A stretch of 64,000 nt of DNA from Neelides folsomi (lineage: Eukaryota; Arthropoda; Collembola; Neelipleona; Neelidae): assembly GCA_034687125.1 (NCBI GenBank), contig JAQGBZ010000248.1, positions 30,399 to 94,398 of the forward strand, read 5' to 3'. Below are positions 11,469 to 22,720 of this stretch, piece after piece (position 1 is the stretch's first letter; each line of letters begins with the position of its first letter). Under the pieces are notes generated by a model. The model searched no databases and was not told the DNA's origin. It was given only the letters and a program-made list of their open reading frames with translations. The position numbers were made by a program, and so were the translations under genes.

Positions 11469-13973
11469 ATGGCCAGACGTCCAGCTCTCTCAATGGCGAA
11501 GCCAACTTGTAAGTCTTCATCCCTAATTACTTCATCATCAGAAATAAAATGTTCCAAAGATTTAATGTTTTGACATTTGAATATATTATAAAATTGACCA
11601 ACTTTACTCGAATTTAATATTGTAAGATTTTAAGAGTCGTTTTATTGATTTTGTCCACCATTATTTTTAGTGAACATTGCGAAGGGTGGCTTCTCATCAA
11701 TACAACCTGATAGAAGAAGAAACTTGGACCTCAATTTCGCAGTCAGAAGTTCTGACAGAGAAAATTCGGAGACAGACTCCAGATTTAATGAAATCATGAA
11801 GAGTGATGGGAATATTACCATCAATGGCATTGTAAGGAGTTTTCAAAATTTATTTCATTTCTTGGTTGATTTGATAAATATCATTAATTTGATGTTTAAT
11901 TGGATAGGAATTTGTAATTTGATATAATTTGTAATTGATGTACTTAGGTTTATAAGACTGCTATTGAACATTTCGAACAATTGGAAGAGCTGGGTTATGG
12001 AACTTCTGGTCATGTTGTCAAAATGTGCCATAGACCTTCTAACAAAATTATCGCTGTTAAAGTCAGTTTTTTTCTAAATCACAAATATTTAATTGATTAA
12101 TCATTAACTAAAACAAAATTAAAAGTTTAATTCCAATTACAGCAAATGAGGAGGTCGGGGAATATGGATGAAAACAAGAGGATAATAATGGATTTGGAAG
12201 TTGTTCTCAAGTCTCACGACTGTCCTTTCATTGTCAAATGTCTCGGGTGCATCATAACAGATTCCGACGTTTGGATTTGCATGGAACTCATGTCAACGTG
12301 CATGGACAAACTATTGAAGAAGCTCAAAGAGCCAATTCCAGAATTCATTATTGGTAAAGTGGCAGTGGCGACTGTGAAAGCTCTCAATTATCTCAAAGAC
12401 ACTCATGGCGTCATCCACCGCGACGTCAAACCGTCCAACATTCTCCTTGACGAACATGGAATAGTCAAACTTTGTGATTTTGGAATCTCTGGAAGGCTAG
12501 TTGAATCCAAAGCCAAGACACGTTCCGCTGGATGCACAGCTTATATGGCCGTAATATTTAAATCTATTTTAAAATTAAGTTTTGAGTTTGCATTTGATTT
12601 TTAAAATTCTCTCATTTTCATTGAGAAAACACGAATAGAAATATTAAGTTGACATTTAACAAAATATCTGTACTTTTGGAGTATTACAAAATTTGTTATT
12701 TTTATAATTTATAAAAATTAATTTTGACTGACTTTTAAAAATATTTGTTTATAGCCTGAAAGAATTGATCCTCCAGACCCTACAAAGCCTAACTATGACA
12801 TTCGAGCCGATGTATGGAGCCTTGGGATTACACTTGTTGAGTTGGCCACTGGTCGATTCCCCTACACAAACTGCCAGAATGACTTTGAGGTCATGACACG
12901 AATCCTAAATGATCCTCCTCCGATGCTTCCACGAGATTCAAAGTTTTCGGATCAGTTCCACTCCTTCGTTAACGAGTGCCTTAGAAAGAACTACAAGGAC
13001 CGACCGAAATACAACAAACTCCTCGTTCATGAATTCATTCGAATCAACGAAGCAAAGGCTGTGGACGTTCGGACCTGGTTCAATTTGGTTGTGTCTAACG
13101 GAGGGGGCAGTAGAAAGATCCATCCCTATTCCAGCAGTGCTTCCTTCCCTTCCCGTGACGGGAGGCCAGGAGGAAGAAACAAGAGCACTTCAGGACTCGG
13201 GTCGCCTGCTGGCTTTTCTGTGTTGACCTCAACGAGTCCTTCAGCAAGTTCCGGGCGGCAGGGCCGCTACGAAGAATTCGCACCTCCTCGCTCGTCTCGC
13301 AATTTTGATCGTCTCAATTCGGAGCCGCTTCCGAGTCGTTCGACCGGCTCTGCTCATACAACCCCAGGAACCCCAAGTCCAAACTCCGCCCTTGTACCGC
13401 CAGACCCACCTCCAAGGTCAGCTAATAACCTCTGACCTTTCATTTCAACGACCGATATGGTTAAGAGGAATTTATTTTATACAAATCCTTAATTTTATAT
13501 CTTAGATAAGTATACAAAAATCTCTCAGCCTTTTAGTCAGGGGGCATGCTCTAAGCTTATAATATTACATATTTATGGATTAAATGATTAAATGAATTGC
13601 TTGTTTGATTGGTGTGAAGACTAAAAAAAGTAACAGCGTGTGTATGGGTTTGGGATGGGTCAGATATAGCCGAATGAATTCTGAGGGTCTCCGGACTCCG
13701 ACACCGAACTCCTCCAGCAGCGGGGCGAGTTCAAGCAGCGGGTTTCTCTCTATGGCGAGCCCTTCATCGGTGGCCAACAGCAGCCCGAGCCCTCCGGGAC
13801 CGGAACCCCGGCAACTCCCTCCGATGCGAAGGTATATTCAATCTGCTACCCGCCTCTTCTTCACTCCCGAACCCACGAGGAAGAGGTTTTTTGAGTTTAC
13901 ACATTCTCCTCATTAACTAATTACCATTCCCAGGCTAAGAACCATGCTCCTCTGCTACCCGGACACATGTTAG
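11469..13973 (+). CDS. MAP2K7: Dual-specificity MAP kinase kinase 7 (hemipterous orthologue)
   Basis: This is the JNK-activating MAP kinase kinase. Exons are 11469..11508, 11671..11831, 11948..12061, 12143..12550 and 12755 onward. The N-terminal part has a MAPK docking site (RRRNLDLNF, like RRRIDLNL in human MKK7). The kinase domain shows the glycine loop (LGYGTSGHVVK), lysine in IIAVK, HRDVKPSNILLD, DFGISGRL and the MKK7 activation loop SKAKTRSAGC with its Ser and Thr, then MAPERIDPPDPTKP. A DVD-like site (DVRTWFNLV) follows. Reading straight on gives a stop at 13435. However, a good donor at 13416/13417 joins in phase to exons 13670..13831 and 13934..13973, whose Ser/Pro-rich product matches the style of the preceding tail. 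I favour the spliced end, with the short one as an alternative. The first ATG could lie further upstream if there are extra 5' exons. Confidence 0.93.
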
Positions 13974-16900
13974 CTCGCTTCATAACTCGCTTCTTAACTC
14001 GCTTCTTTCGGTCGACATTAATTTCGTGTAACCAGAAACGCCTCATGTTATTATTTTTATTATTGTAATTTTTATTGATTGTGTATTATTGATCAATGGA
14101 TTTGTTTGCAATTCCTCAGTTCCTGTAAAAGGCTCTAAACTCCCCTTCGTTTCACTTTTCATTTTGACGATTATATTTATTTATAATGTTATGAATTATT
14201 AATGCACAAGACACTTAGGTAAATGTTAAAATTGCTTCCACTGTACTTAAATGTTAAGTTGGCCTTAAACCTAACGTCACGTAATTAAATAGTAAATGAC
14301 TATTTTATGTTCAACCAACCTTCCAATACTATTTACGTATAAATAAGTACACATATTATGTACTTTAATCCCTTCAGTTGTTCTATTCTCATTGTATTTA
14401 TTATTCCCTATTCATTTTTATTATGCCAAGATAGTAAGTTCGACAATTAACAAGACGGTTTCGTTAATAAAATGACTTGAAAATATTGAATTGTATTCTT
14501 ATTCCATACATACGTTATACATTCACCATTTTATACATTAATGGCTTAATAAGGGAAATTTTTCTCTGTAGAACCTTTAATTCAACTAGGAAGTTATAGT
14601 TATTGGGTCATAAAAAGGAATGTTAAACCATATAAAGCATTTATTGGTATGAAGGCGCAGTAAACCTATTGGTACATTTTTATTTTAAAAAATGTTAAAA
14701 ATACATAATGCTTATCAAAGGAGAGAAACCGATAAATCCGATCATTGATCTCACATATTATTAAGGATAAACAACAATGTTATTAAATAGGTTGTTTAAA
14801 ATAACTAATATATTAAAAACGTTACTTAAAAATCAAGGGAAAGTTCATGCATTTAATTTAATTTGGTTTATCGAAAGAGCAAATTGTCAATATTTACATA
14901 AAAAGATTATTAGCAAGTGAATTTTGAATACTTGAATGTTGATTGAACAAGGAAGAAATATTAAGTATAACTATAATTTATTCGTACATTTTCATGCATT
15001 CTAATTCTTCATTATTGCATAAATGTTAAAAGGAGCAGATTGGATGGCGATTGGCTAGAAATCATTACATTTGAAGAATTCTAAGAATTATGTTTATTAT
15101 ATTATTTACATATTAAATACATTATAAATTATTAGTTTATACATTACGCATACGTCATTTATTCAATTCTGTAAGCTTGAACATACCTAATTACAATTAG
15201 TTCGTGTATCTTATTAAATTATTAACTACATCTACACATCTACACACACTACACAACTCCTATGTACAACTACATAACTACTCTCCAAGCAGTGGTTCTC
15301 CGTTAGCCGTTTTTCTCTAAAATGGTTTCAAGTAGCTAATGTAATAAGATTACATAGCAATCTACTGTAAAAAAACTTATATGTTATTTGCCTTTGTTAC
15401 CCCGTTTTCTCAAAATTAAAATTAGCAAAATGCACTATATTTCATAATAGATTTCTATAGTATTGTTTTTATATCTTATCTGCGAGAAAAACTAATTTTA
15501 AAAAAGGTCAATGGAGAACCACTACTTGGACAGTACCTGTATTGTATGTTATACTTACTATGCTTCAATACTGAATACAGCAAAATGTAGGTATAAAATG
15601 TTAAATAGTAGGTAATATAGTAATATACTTTACGCACTAACATAAAGTATAACCTACACAAAAAGAAAAAAAATGGACAAAATACAAATGATAGGAAGAC
15701 ATCACATATTATTATGTGAATAGTCAATAACACATATTATGGTGCTGTCCTGGAATGCAACCCTCTCTATCAATCTAATTGTATCAGCATTGGTATGCGT
15801 AGGCTCTACAGGTAGGTACTTTACAAATAAAGTAGCAAATATACCATTTATACATGTAATAATACAATATGTATTTGCATAATATATCACTCATCTCATG
15901 TTGAGCATTGAGCATTAGACTGAATTAGACATAAAGGTTAAATTCACGAACGGCTATATTTGACCTTTTAAAGCAAAATGGCTTTCAAGCTGTTTTTCTC
16001 ATGAATTCAAACATATTAATGTTTTGAAACCATAAATTATAATATCTTGTTAGCTCTTATTAGTGATTTTGAATGGTTTTTGCATACTAGTCAGCTCAGG
16101 TCATCTCTGTTATCTCCGTAAAGATATCGTTTAATATTTTATGTACTTTTATACAAAATACACAACTTGCATGCAAGTGGTATAAAATATACATAAAACA
16201 TTTCCTGCAATTCCTCCTGCTCCGGCTATATCAATAATTGCGAAAGAGATATTAAAATGAAAATGAGCGGTGAGCTGGCAATTTAATCTAAAGTAAATTA
16301 TTTATAAATGGTCTATAATGGGTACATATTAAACTATGTAATATTTACATAGCTGCTTGATCACATCCGATTTAAAACTTATATTAAATACATTGTACAT
16401 GTCGAGTCGATGATGAAGAGGGGAGGCTGATGTTGAGGCTCCTCTATTTATATGAACCTTTGCATGCATTAAATATACATACTTTACGTACAATATCTTA
16501 ATGAATATAATGTATGCTCGCCTCCAATGGTTCTAGTCCCCTCGTTTCACAAAGGGCAATACATCGAGTCAACAAAATAAATTCATAGAAAAGCTATTAT
16601 AATCCAATTTCTGTACTGTTAATTGCTCCTATTAGGTTAGTAAACATTTATTTATCATTCAGACACCACTTGATTTAAGTGAGTCGAGTGGGAACTACGC
16701 GAAACGTCCTCCAGTTTCCCTTCCCCATATTCCCATTCCGGAATAAATCTTATTATAATCCCATTTATTGATTTTAAAAGAAGTCAACATATCCAAGTTT
16801 TTTTTACCGAACTTTAACCATATATCTAGACAAACGGGATATTTCAAATATAAAATAATATATTGTAGACTATTTACATCATTGAGTCAACATATTGGTT

Positions 16901-17725
16901 TTCTCGGGGCATTTTGTGACTTGTTGGCAGAGAAGTGGCTAAAGGCTCACACTATTTGAAATTGACCGAGGGGTTTGAGGTTAGTGGGCTAAATTCGGCG
17001 ACCGCCTCCCACTCTCCACCTGAGACGTAGAAGGAGGTACCCGGACGGAGGAAGTTCATCCCCACCTTGACCGCCAGGCACCCGCCGCGAGTCTCCGAAA
17101 TGCCCGTCTCGTCCCGAGAGCCCACCGGAAGCGACAAAGAATTTTGGTGAGGAAGTGTGTCAGTCCCCGGCTCACCCGGAGACCTCGACGACATCGCCAC
17201 CTTTCCTCCCACTCCCTCCGGCCGCAGGCACGAGTCCGCACAGAATAAACGCAGATCCCCATATATACACTCGCCGTATGGTGAACAGACCCGCCATGGA
17301 GGAACCCGCCCTAAGTCTTTCCTCTCTTTACAGGCACTTCCAGCCCGCCAGTCACCCGCTCCTCTAGTGTATCGAAGGACCTTCCCACCACGAGGGCACC
17401 CAGCCCAGCTCCACGCATTGAAGGTCTCACCACGTTATTTATATTAAATACGCACCACGAGCCAACATCTTGAGCCCTGTGGAACGCGAGGCTCGGTCCC
17501 CGACAAAGTCCCTAACCGGTTTCTCCAAAATACTGATTTATTACTTCTTCCCCTCATCGCATTCAAACTCTCGATCACCACTTCTGGCCTCTTTTGTGCT
17601 CATTTTTGAAAAAGTGTGGAGTATACCGATGAGAGGTTCCAACCCTGCTTAAAACAATCAGTGTGTGAGTTCAAAGTTCCTTTTGTGGGTTCTGAAGGTA
17701 GTTGGGAGGGATAGAGAAGTGAATC
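13974..17725. other. Intergenic region, MAP2K7 to LARP1
   Basis: No host gene is recognised. A three-copy 12-nt tandem repeat (CTCGCTTCNTAA type) follows the MAP2K7 stop at about 13974-14010. A small inverted-repeat element lies at 15281..15533. From about 16950 to 17725 the DNA becomes GC-rich, with open frames on both strands. This probably holds the LARP1 promoter and 5' UTR, and a TATATA sits at 17262. Confidence 0.55.
15281..15533. mobile_element. 253-bp MITE with ~28-bp terminal inverted repeats and TA target duplication
   Basis: The left end begins CTCTCCAAGCAGTGGTTCTC. The right end, read as reverse complement, begins CTGTCCAAGTAGTGGTTCTC, and similarity continues through about 28 nt with five mismatches. 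TA flanks both ends (15279-15280 and 15534-15535), as expected for Tc1/mariner-type insertion. There is no coding capacity inside, so it would move only with a transposase supplied elsewhere. Confidence 0.75.
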
Positions 17726-20700
17726 ATGACGTCGGAGCTTCCTAATCCGAGACAGGTCAACAATAACCCAAACTTCTCATACGCCAAAGTAGTCCTCAGA
17801 ATGAGGAACGGGAACGAAGACGAGGAAATCAAGAAGAACGTGGTGATGAACGAGGTGAAGAAAGTTGGGCCGCCCCCGCCGCAACTCCAACTTCCACAAC
17901 AAATACGAAGGAATCACGACTCGGGCAATTCAATGGCGAGTTCATCCAGTCCCAATCATTCATCAGAAGAGAAGGACCGAAGTAAGGCTTCTTCCTCCTC
18001 CCTCGAAGACGGAGAAATCGTTGATGAAGATCGCATCGATGTGACCAAGGAGAACAATCGCTCAGAATTCGTTGCCGCACCGCCGCCGGTGTTCAATCCT
18101 TGGAAGCAGAATCCAAATGCGGCTTCCGTCATCGCTAAAACCACGGTCGAGCCGATTCCTCCCGTTCACTACAATCCGAGTCAAGAGGAGCGAAAGCTTG
18201 TGAACGGAAAGGTCTCAAAGCCAAAGAAAGTTGAAAATGAGGAGGATTGGCCAGCGTTGGAAGAAGCGGCTTTGGGCCCACGCGCCCCACAAAAATACGG
18301 AGCATCAGGGTCCAGTAACAATGGATCGGGTGACGAGCCCTCTGTCAAAGGATGGGGAAAGAACAAGTGGCCGACCGTCTCCTCGAGCGTTCAATGCAAT
18401 GGGAATTCGAACGGAGAGCTCTCAAGTGAAGTCGATGAGGGAGAAGAGGAGAAGCGTGAAGTGGCCGGAGGATCCAGACGAGGAGGACGGCAGAAATGGC
18501 TTCCACTAGCTCTTCCTCCTGACCCGAAGAAAGGACCCAAGAATATGGACAAGTCGAGACCTAGACATGATACGCGAGATGGTCGAGACTCGAGACAATC
18601 GAGTGGTCATGAACGAGATTACAACAACTACGGTAAGTTTATTGTATAATATTTTTTCACAATTTCATAATTTAGTTTAGAAGAAAATTAAAAATATTTT
18701 AAGATAAAAATATAACGGAAACGAAACACTAAATAAAGTTTTGTTTTGATTTTTTAAAGATGGTAGTAAGCGAGAACCAACAAGTCCAAGAGGACGTGGC
18801 GGAAGATTTCGAGGAGGTCGTGGAGGTCGCGGAGTTCGTGGAACTGGTCGTGGCTTTGGTGGCTACCGAAGCGATGCTGCCAACCCGAGACCTACTCAAA
18901 GGGAGACTTACACCGATTACCCTCCTGACTTCACCACCTTGACGCCTGTCTTTGCACCTGTTGTTCCCGAGTTTGGTTTCATTATGCCTTATGTTGGAGA
19001 TTACATCCCAATGCCTCCTGGGAGTCCAGAGGGTGTTCCTGTTCCAACTAATCCCTCACCAGTTTCAACTGACCCTGGAGACGAAGCGAGGAAACGAAAG
19101 GATTTAATTGAACATCTACGTGCACAGATGTAAAATCTTTATTTTTACCACATTCCTCATTCATTCCATTGGTACAGAGAGGTGAGAAGTAATTTATGTT
19201 ATTTTATTTAGAAACTACTACTTCAGCGAGGAGAATCTTGAGAAGGACTTTTTCCTTCGACGAAAGATGGACCCCAAAGGGTACATCCCTGTCCGAGTCA
19301 TCTCATCCTTCCACCGAGTTATCAACATGACGAGTGACCCCACGATCGTTCTGGAGGCGATGGGACAAGCAGAGAACCTAATATTGTCCGACGATTCCCT
19401 CTCCGTCCGACCTCGCAAGGAACCTGAGAAGTGGCCGCTGTCTGATCAGCACTTACACACCCTCCCGGCAAATTATTACGCATACCCAAGGCCCCGACTA
19501 CCGCTCAAGTCTGAAACGCTCAACCCAAATGTGCCAGAGTTCATCCCGAAGTCACTTGCTATACAGAACTCGGCTCCTGGTAATGTTAAAAACATCATTT
19601 AAAGAGTCATTGTGCTATATTTTAAACATTTTAAATAACTAAAAATCATTTCTTTCAGTTGTAAATGGAGAGAGTGGTGCTGAAAAGGGAGCAGTTGATG
19701 AAAGTAAGGAAAACGAGGAAGAGAGGAAGACTCAATACGACGAAGTTTGGAAAGAGGTGAAGAGGCGACAAATCAAGCCGAGGGAGAAGCGAAACTCGCG
19801 TTCAGAGTGTGAGACCGACCTTAAAGGGAACTTTGATGATGAAGAGCTCGCCTTTCAATTTGACGAGGAACTTGTTCCTTCTCGACAAAGAAACTTCTCC
19901 ACTAGCAAATACGCTTTGTAAGTTTCATTTATTTTCATTTTCATTGAATGAATATAAAATAATATTCAGCATCAGCATATATTGAAGGTATGTAAACTAA
20001 AAGTGTGATATGTGGATAAAGCCGATGAAAATGCTTTTAGCTTCCACCATGTTTAATAAAGCATTTATCAATGAACACTTGAGATTAGCCCTGGCTGATT
20101 GTATTGATATATTGAGAAGGGGAATTCTCGCATTGCAAACTATTAACCTATTAAAATGAGTGAATGATAGGCCTGCGAGAAAATATCTGCAATAAGTTAA
20201 TAGAATAATGTTGATTCAACGAGATACGTACATATATGGTTATTTACAAAATGTTGCTTTCTAATTATTTAATCAATGTCAGCCGTTTTTAAAAGAAATA
20301 TAATTGAAATATCTGTGGTTTTTTATCTTCAATTACAGAAATGTTGATTATATTGGTTTATTTATATTAATATTCTGCAAAAACGTAGAACCACAGGACA
20401 TGCTGATAAATAAAAGCAATTCATTATATTATATTCACTGAACATACTCCTACTTCCACTCCACTCTTTCAATTTCCTTATTTCACCATTTATTAAATAA
20501 TGCTTGGATAATCATTGGAATGTTGGAATGAACAAAGACATTATTGAGTGATGCCAATTTCGAACTCACTTTGGATTTAGCTCATTTGGATTTAGCTATA
20601 CATCTGAAAAATTATAAATATTAATGTTTTTCATCCTTTTAAATATTATGGATGATACATATGTCATATTTTTTCAATGTGGACGATTTCAATTTCTTCT

Positions 20701-22720
20701 ACTATTAATTATTATCTATATTATGTTCATTTATTTTGATTCATGGAAGTTTAATTAAACTGAATAATGAGTAAAGTACCATTTAGAGCATGAAAGCTTT
20801 AATATGAAATAAGATGGGAAGAATAGAAGATGGTAAATTACACGATTATTGACACATGATTTATTGACTTTTATAGAACTGAAGAGTCGGACGACGACGA
20901 CGAGCTGAGTGACAGCGAAATTGACAACATTCTGGTCGTAACGCAAAAGCGAACAGAGCGAACAAGTTCCTTCAGCGTTTCTTCTCCTGGTCCAACGGTT
21001 GGGAGCTTTGGGAGACCTGTGAAACACGATGGGCACGATAGAACTGGAGACTGGACCACGCGGACGAAGATGACGCAAGAGTTGGCACAAGTGATCAATG
21101 ATGGGTTAAACTATTGGGAAGAGGATCTCCAAGGGAGGAAATCCGAACCGCAAGGAAGTCGGACAGTCAATCTGATCAGTCAAGCGGATTTTGAGAAGAT
21201 TGCTCCACAGGTTCCTCGAGCCATCAATCCAAGTGTGGCTCCTGCACCGCCGACTCCATTTAACACACCAGCTCAACATAGCCAACACGTATGTTTAAAG
21301 ATTATTATTGGCTCAAAGAATACTTTTTTTTAACAATGTAGGAGTTTTGTTTAATTTTTTTAAAATGAAATTTTATAGATTAATGAGAAAAAGAAGAAGA
21401 GTCAGAAGGAACGACGAAACAAACAGCGTTCTTCCAGGTTTTATCCAGCAGAAGAATTGGCCTCAAGTTCTCAAGTACAACGAGAAAGTCATGTCGGCTG
21501 GATCCGAGGAGATGGAAATGCAAGAGCTCGAATACGAACCACAAGCGTTGGGTGAGTCATAAAATATTTTTTACATTGTATGTTTTACATTTGGCTTTAT
21601 GTAAATTAAATCAAATGATGAAAATTAGCTGTTTATTGTCTTCTTTCCCCGTCTGAGTTGAAAACGATGTTGAATTAGCAAATTACTGAGGATTTTAATA
21701 TGCTAAATTCATAAATATTTAGATAATTTTGAATTATAACTTAAAATGAATGTTTTTGTAGAAGTGGGACGAGTCCGGCCGAAGGGAGTCTTTCGTCGAG
21801 TCTCTCACAGTCATTTCCGACCTTCCAACATCCGTCTCATTCATTGCTCAAGGAAAATGGATTTGTTCATCAAGTGTACACTAAATACCGTTATCGTTGT
21901 CTCAGTGGTAATCTTTTTGATCTTTTCCTATATTTAAATGATGTAATATGTAAATTCATTTTAAGAATTTGTATATTCCTTTTTTTGTTTATATTGACTC
22001 TTGTTTTGATGTTTAGAGAGAAGCAAACTTGGACCTGGCGGGTCTACAGAAATGAATACGCTTTTCAGGTTTTGGTCATTTTTCCTCAGGGAAAATTTCA
22101 ACCGAAACATGTATGAAGAATTTAAGACTCTTGCTCTCGAAGATGCCAACGTTGGATTCAGGTGCGTAGTTATTATCTTTGCTGTTTTAATTTCCATATT
22201 TATACTGATAAGATAGAAATATGATGAAAATTGGCTAATATATGTCTTCTTTCCCCGACAGAGTCATTTGACGATGTTGAATAGCTAATTACTGAGGATT
22301 AATTAAAATACTTTAATAGATTGAATTTTTAACTTGGTTTATACGGAGGACTTCATTTTCTCTTTTTTATATTTCAGGTATGGACTAGAATGCCTGTTTC
22401 GGTTCTACAGCTACGGACTTGAGACTAAGTTCCGACCTCACTTGCTCAAAGACTTTGAAACGGAGACTCTACGAGACTACTCAAGTGGGGAATTGTACGG
22501 ACTTGAGAAGTTCTGGGCGTTCCTGAAGTACAAGAAGCGGCCGTTGCCCGTCCCCGTCTCCAATGAGCTCACTAAGATTCTCGACAATTTCAAAACGATC
22601 GATGACTTCAAGGCTTTGAGGAAGCAAACAACCGAAGTACCCGCCGCTGCTGGAGACCCCAAGACAAAGAACCAAAATTCAACCAAGAGGAATCGGGTCC
22701 ATTCAGAGACGCAAACGTAA
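17726..22720 (+). CDS. LARP1: La-related protein 1
   Basis: This cytoplasmic RNA-binding protein binds the 5' cap and TOP mRNAs downstream of mTORC1. Nine exons join in phase: 17726..18632, 18760..19129, 19212..19579, 19659..19917, 20877..21288, 21379..21551, 21762..21907, 22017..22161 and 22378..22720, giving 1040 residues. The N-terminal 300 residues are charged and low-complexity. A short RGG-rich stretch ([14 protein letters not shown]) precedes the La motif, around residues 410-480 ([18 protein letters not shown]). The middle part has [18 protein letters not shown] followed by [20 protein letters not shown], as in LARP1. The C-terminal DM15 repeats are nearly complete ([57 protein letters not shown]). 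The start codon is the first in-frame ATG in a GC-rich leader. Confidence 0.96.
21615..21694 (+). repeat. 80-nt repeat, copy 1, in LARP1 intron 6
   Basis: It shares with 22221..22300 the blocks ATGATGAAAATT, TGTCTTCTTTCCCCG, ACGATGTTGAAT and TTACTGAGGATT in the same order, orientation and near-identical spacing. It lies between exons ending at 21551 and starting at 21762. Confidence 0.85.
22221..22300 (+). repeat. 80-nt repeat, copy 2, in LARP1 intron 8
   Basis: This is the second copy of the sequence at 21615..21694, in the same orientation, in the intron between exons ending at 22161 and starting at 22378. It is either a duplicated intronic element or two insertions of one short mobile element. 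Confidence 0.85.

Noticed and set aside
20570..20599. Short direct repeat (TTTGGATTTAGCT twice) in LARP1 intron 4
   Set aside because: Two copies of 15 nt in AT-rich DNA; no further structure around it.
17726..22720. LARP4 or LARP7 instead of LARP1
   Set aside because: The C-terminal DM15 repeats are specific to LARP1.
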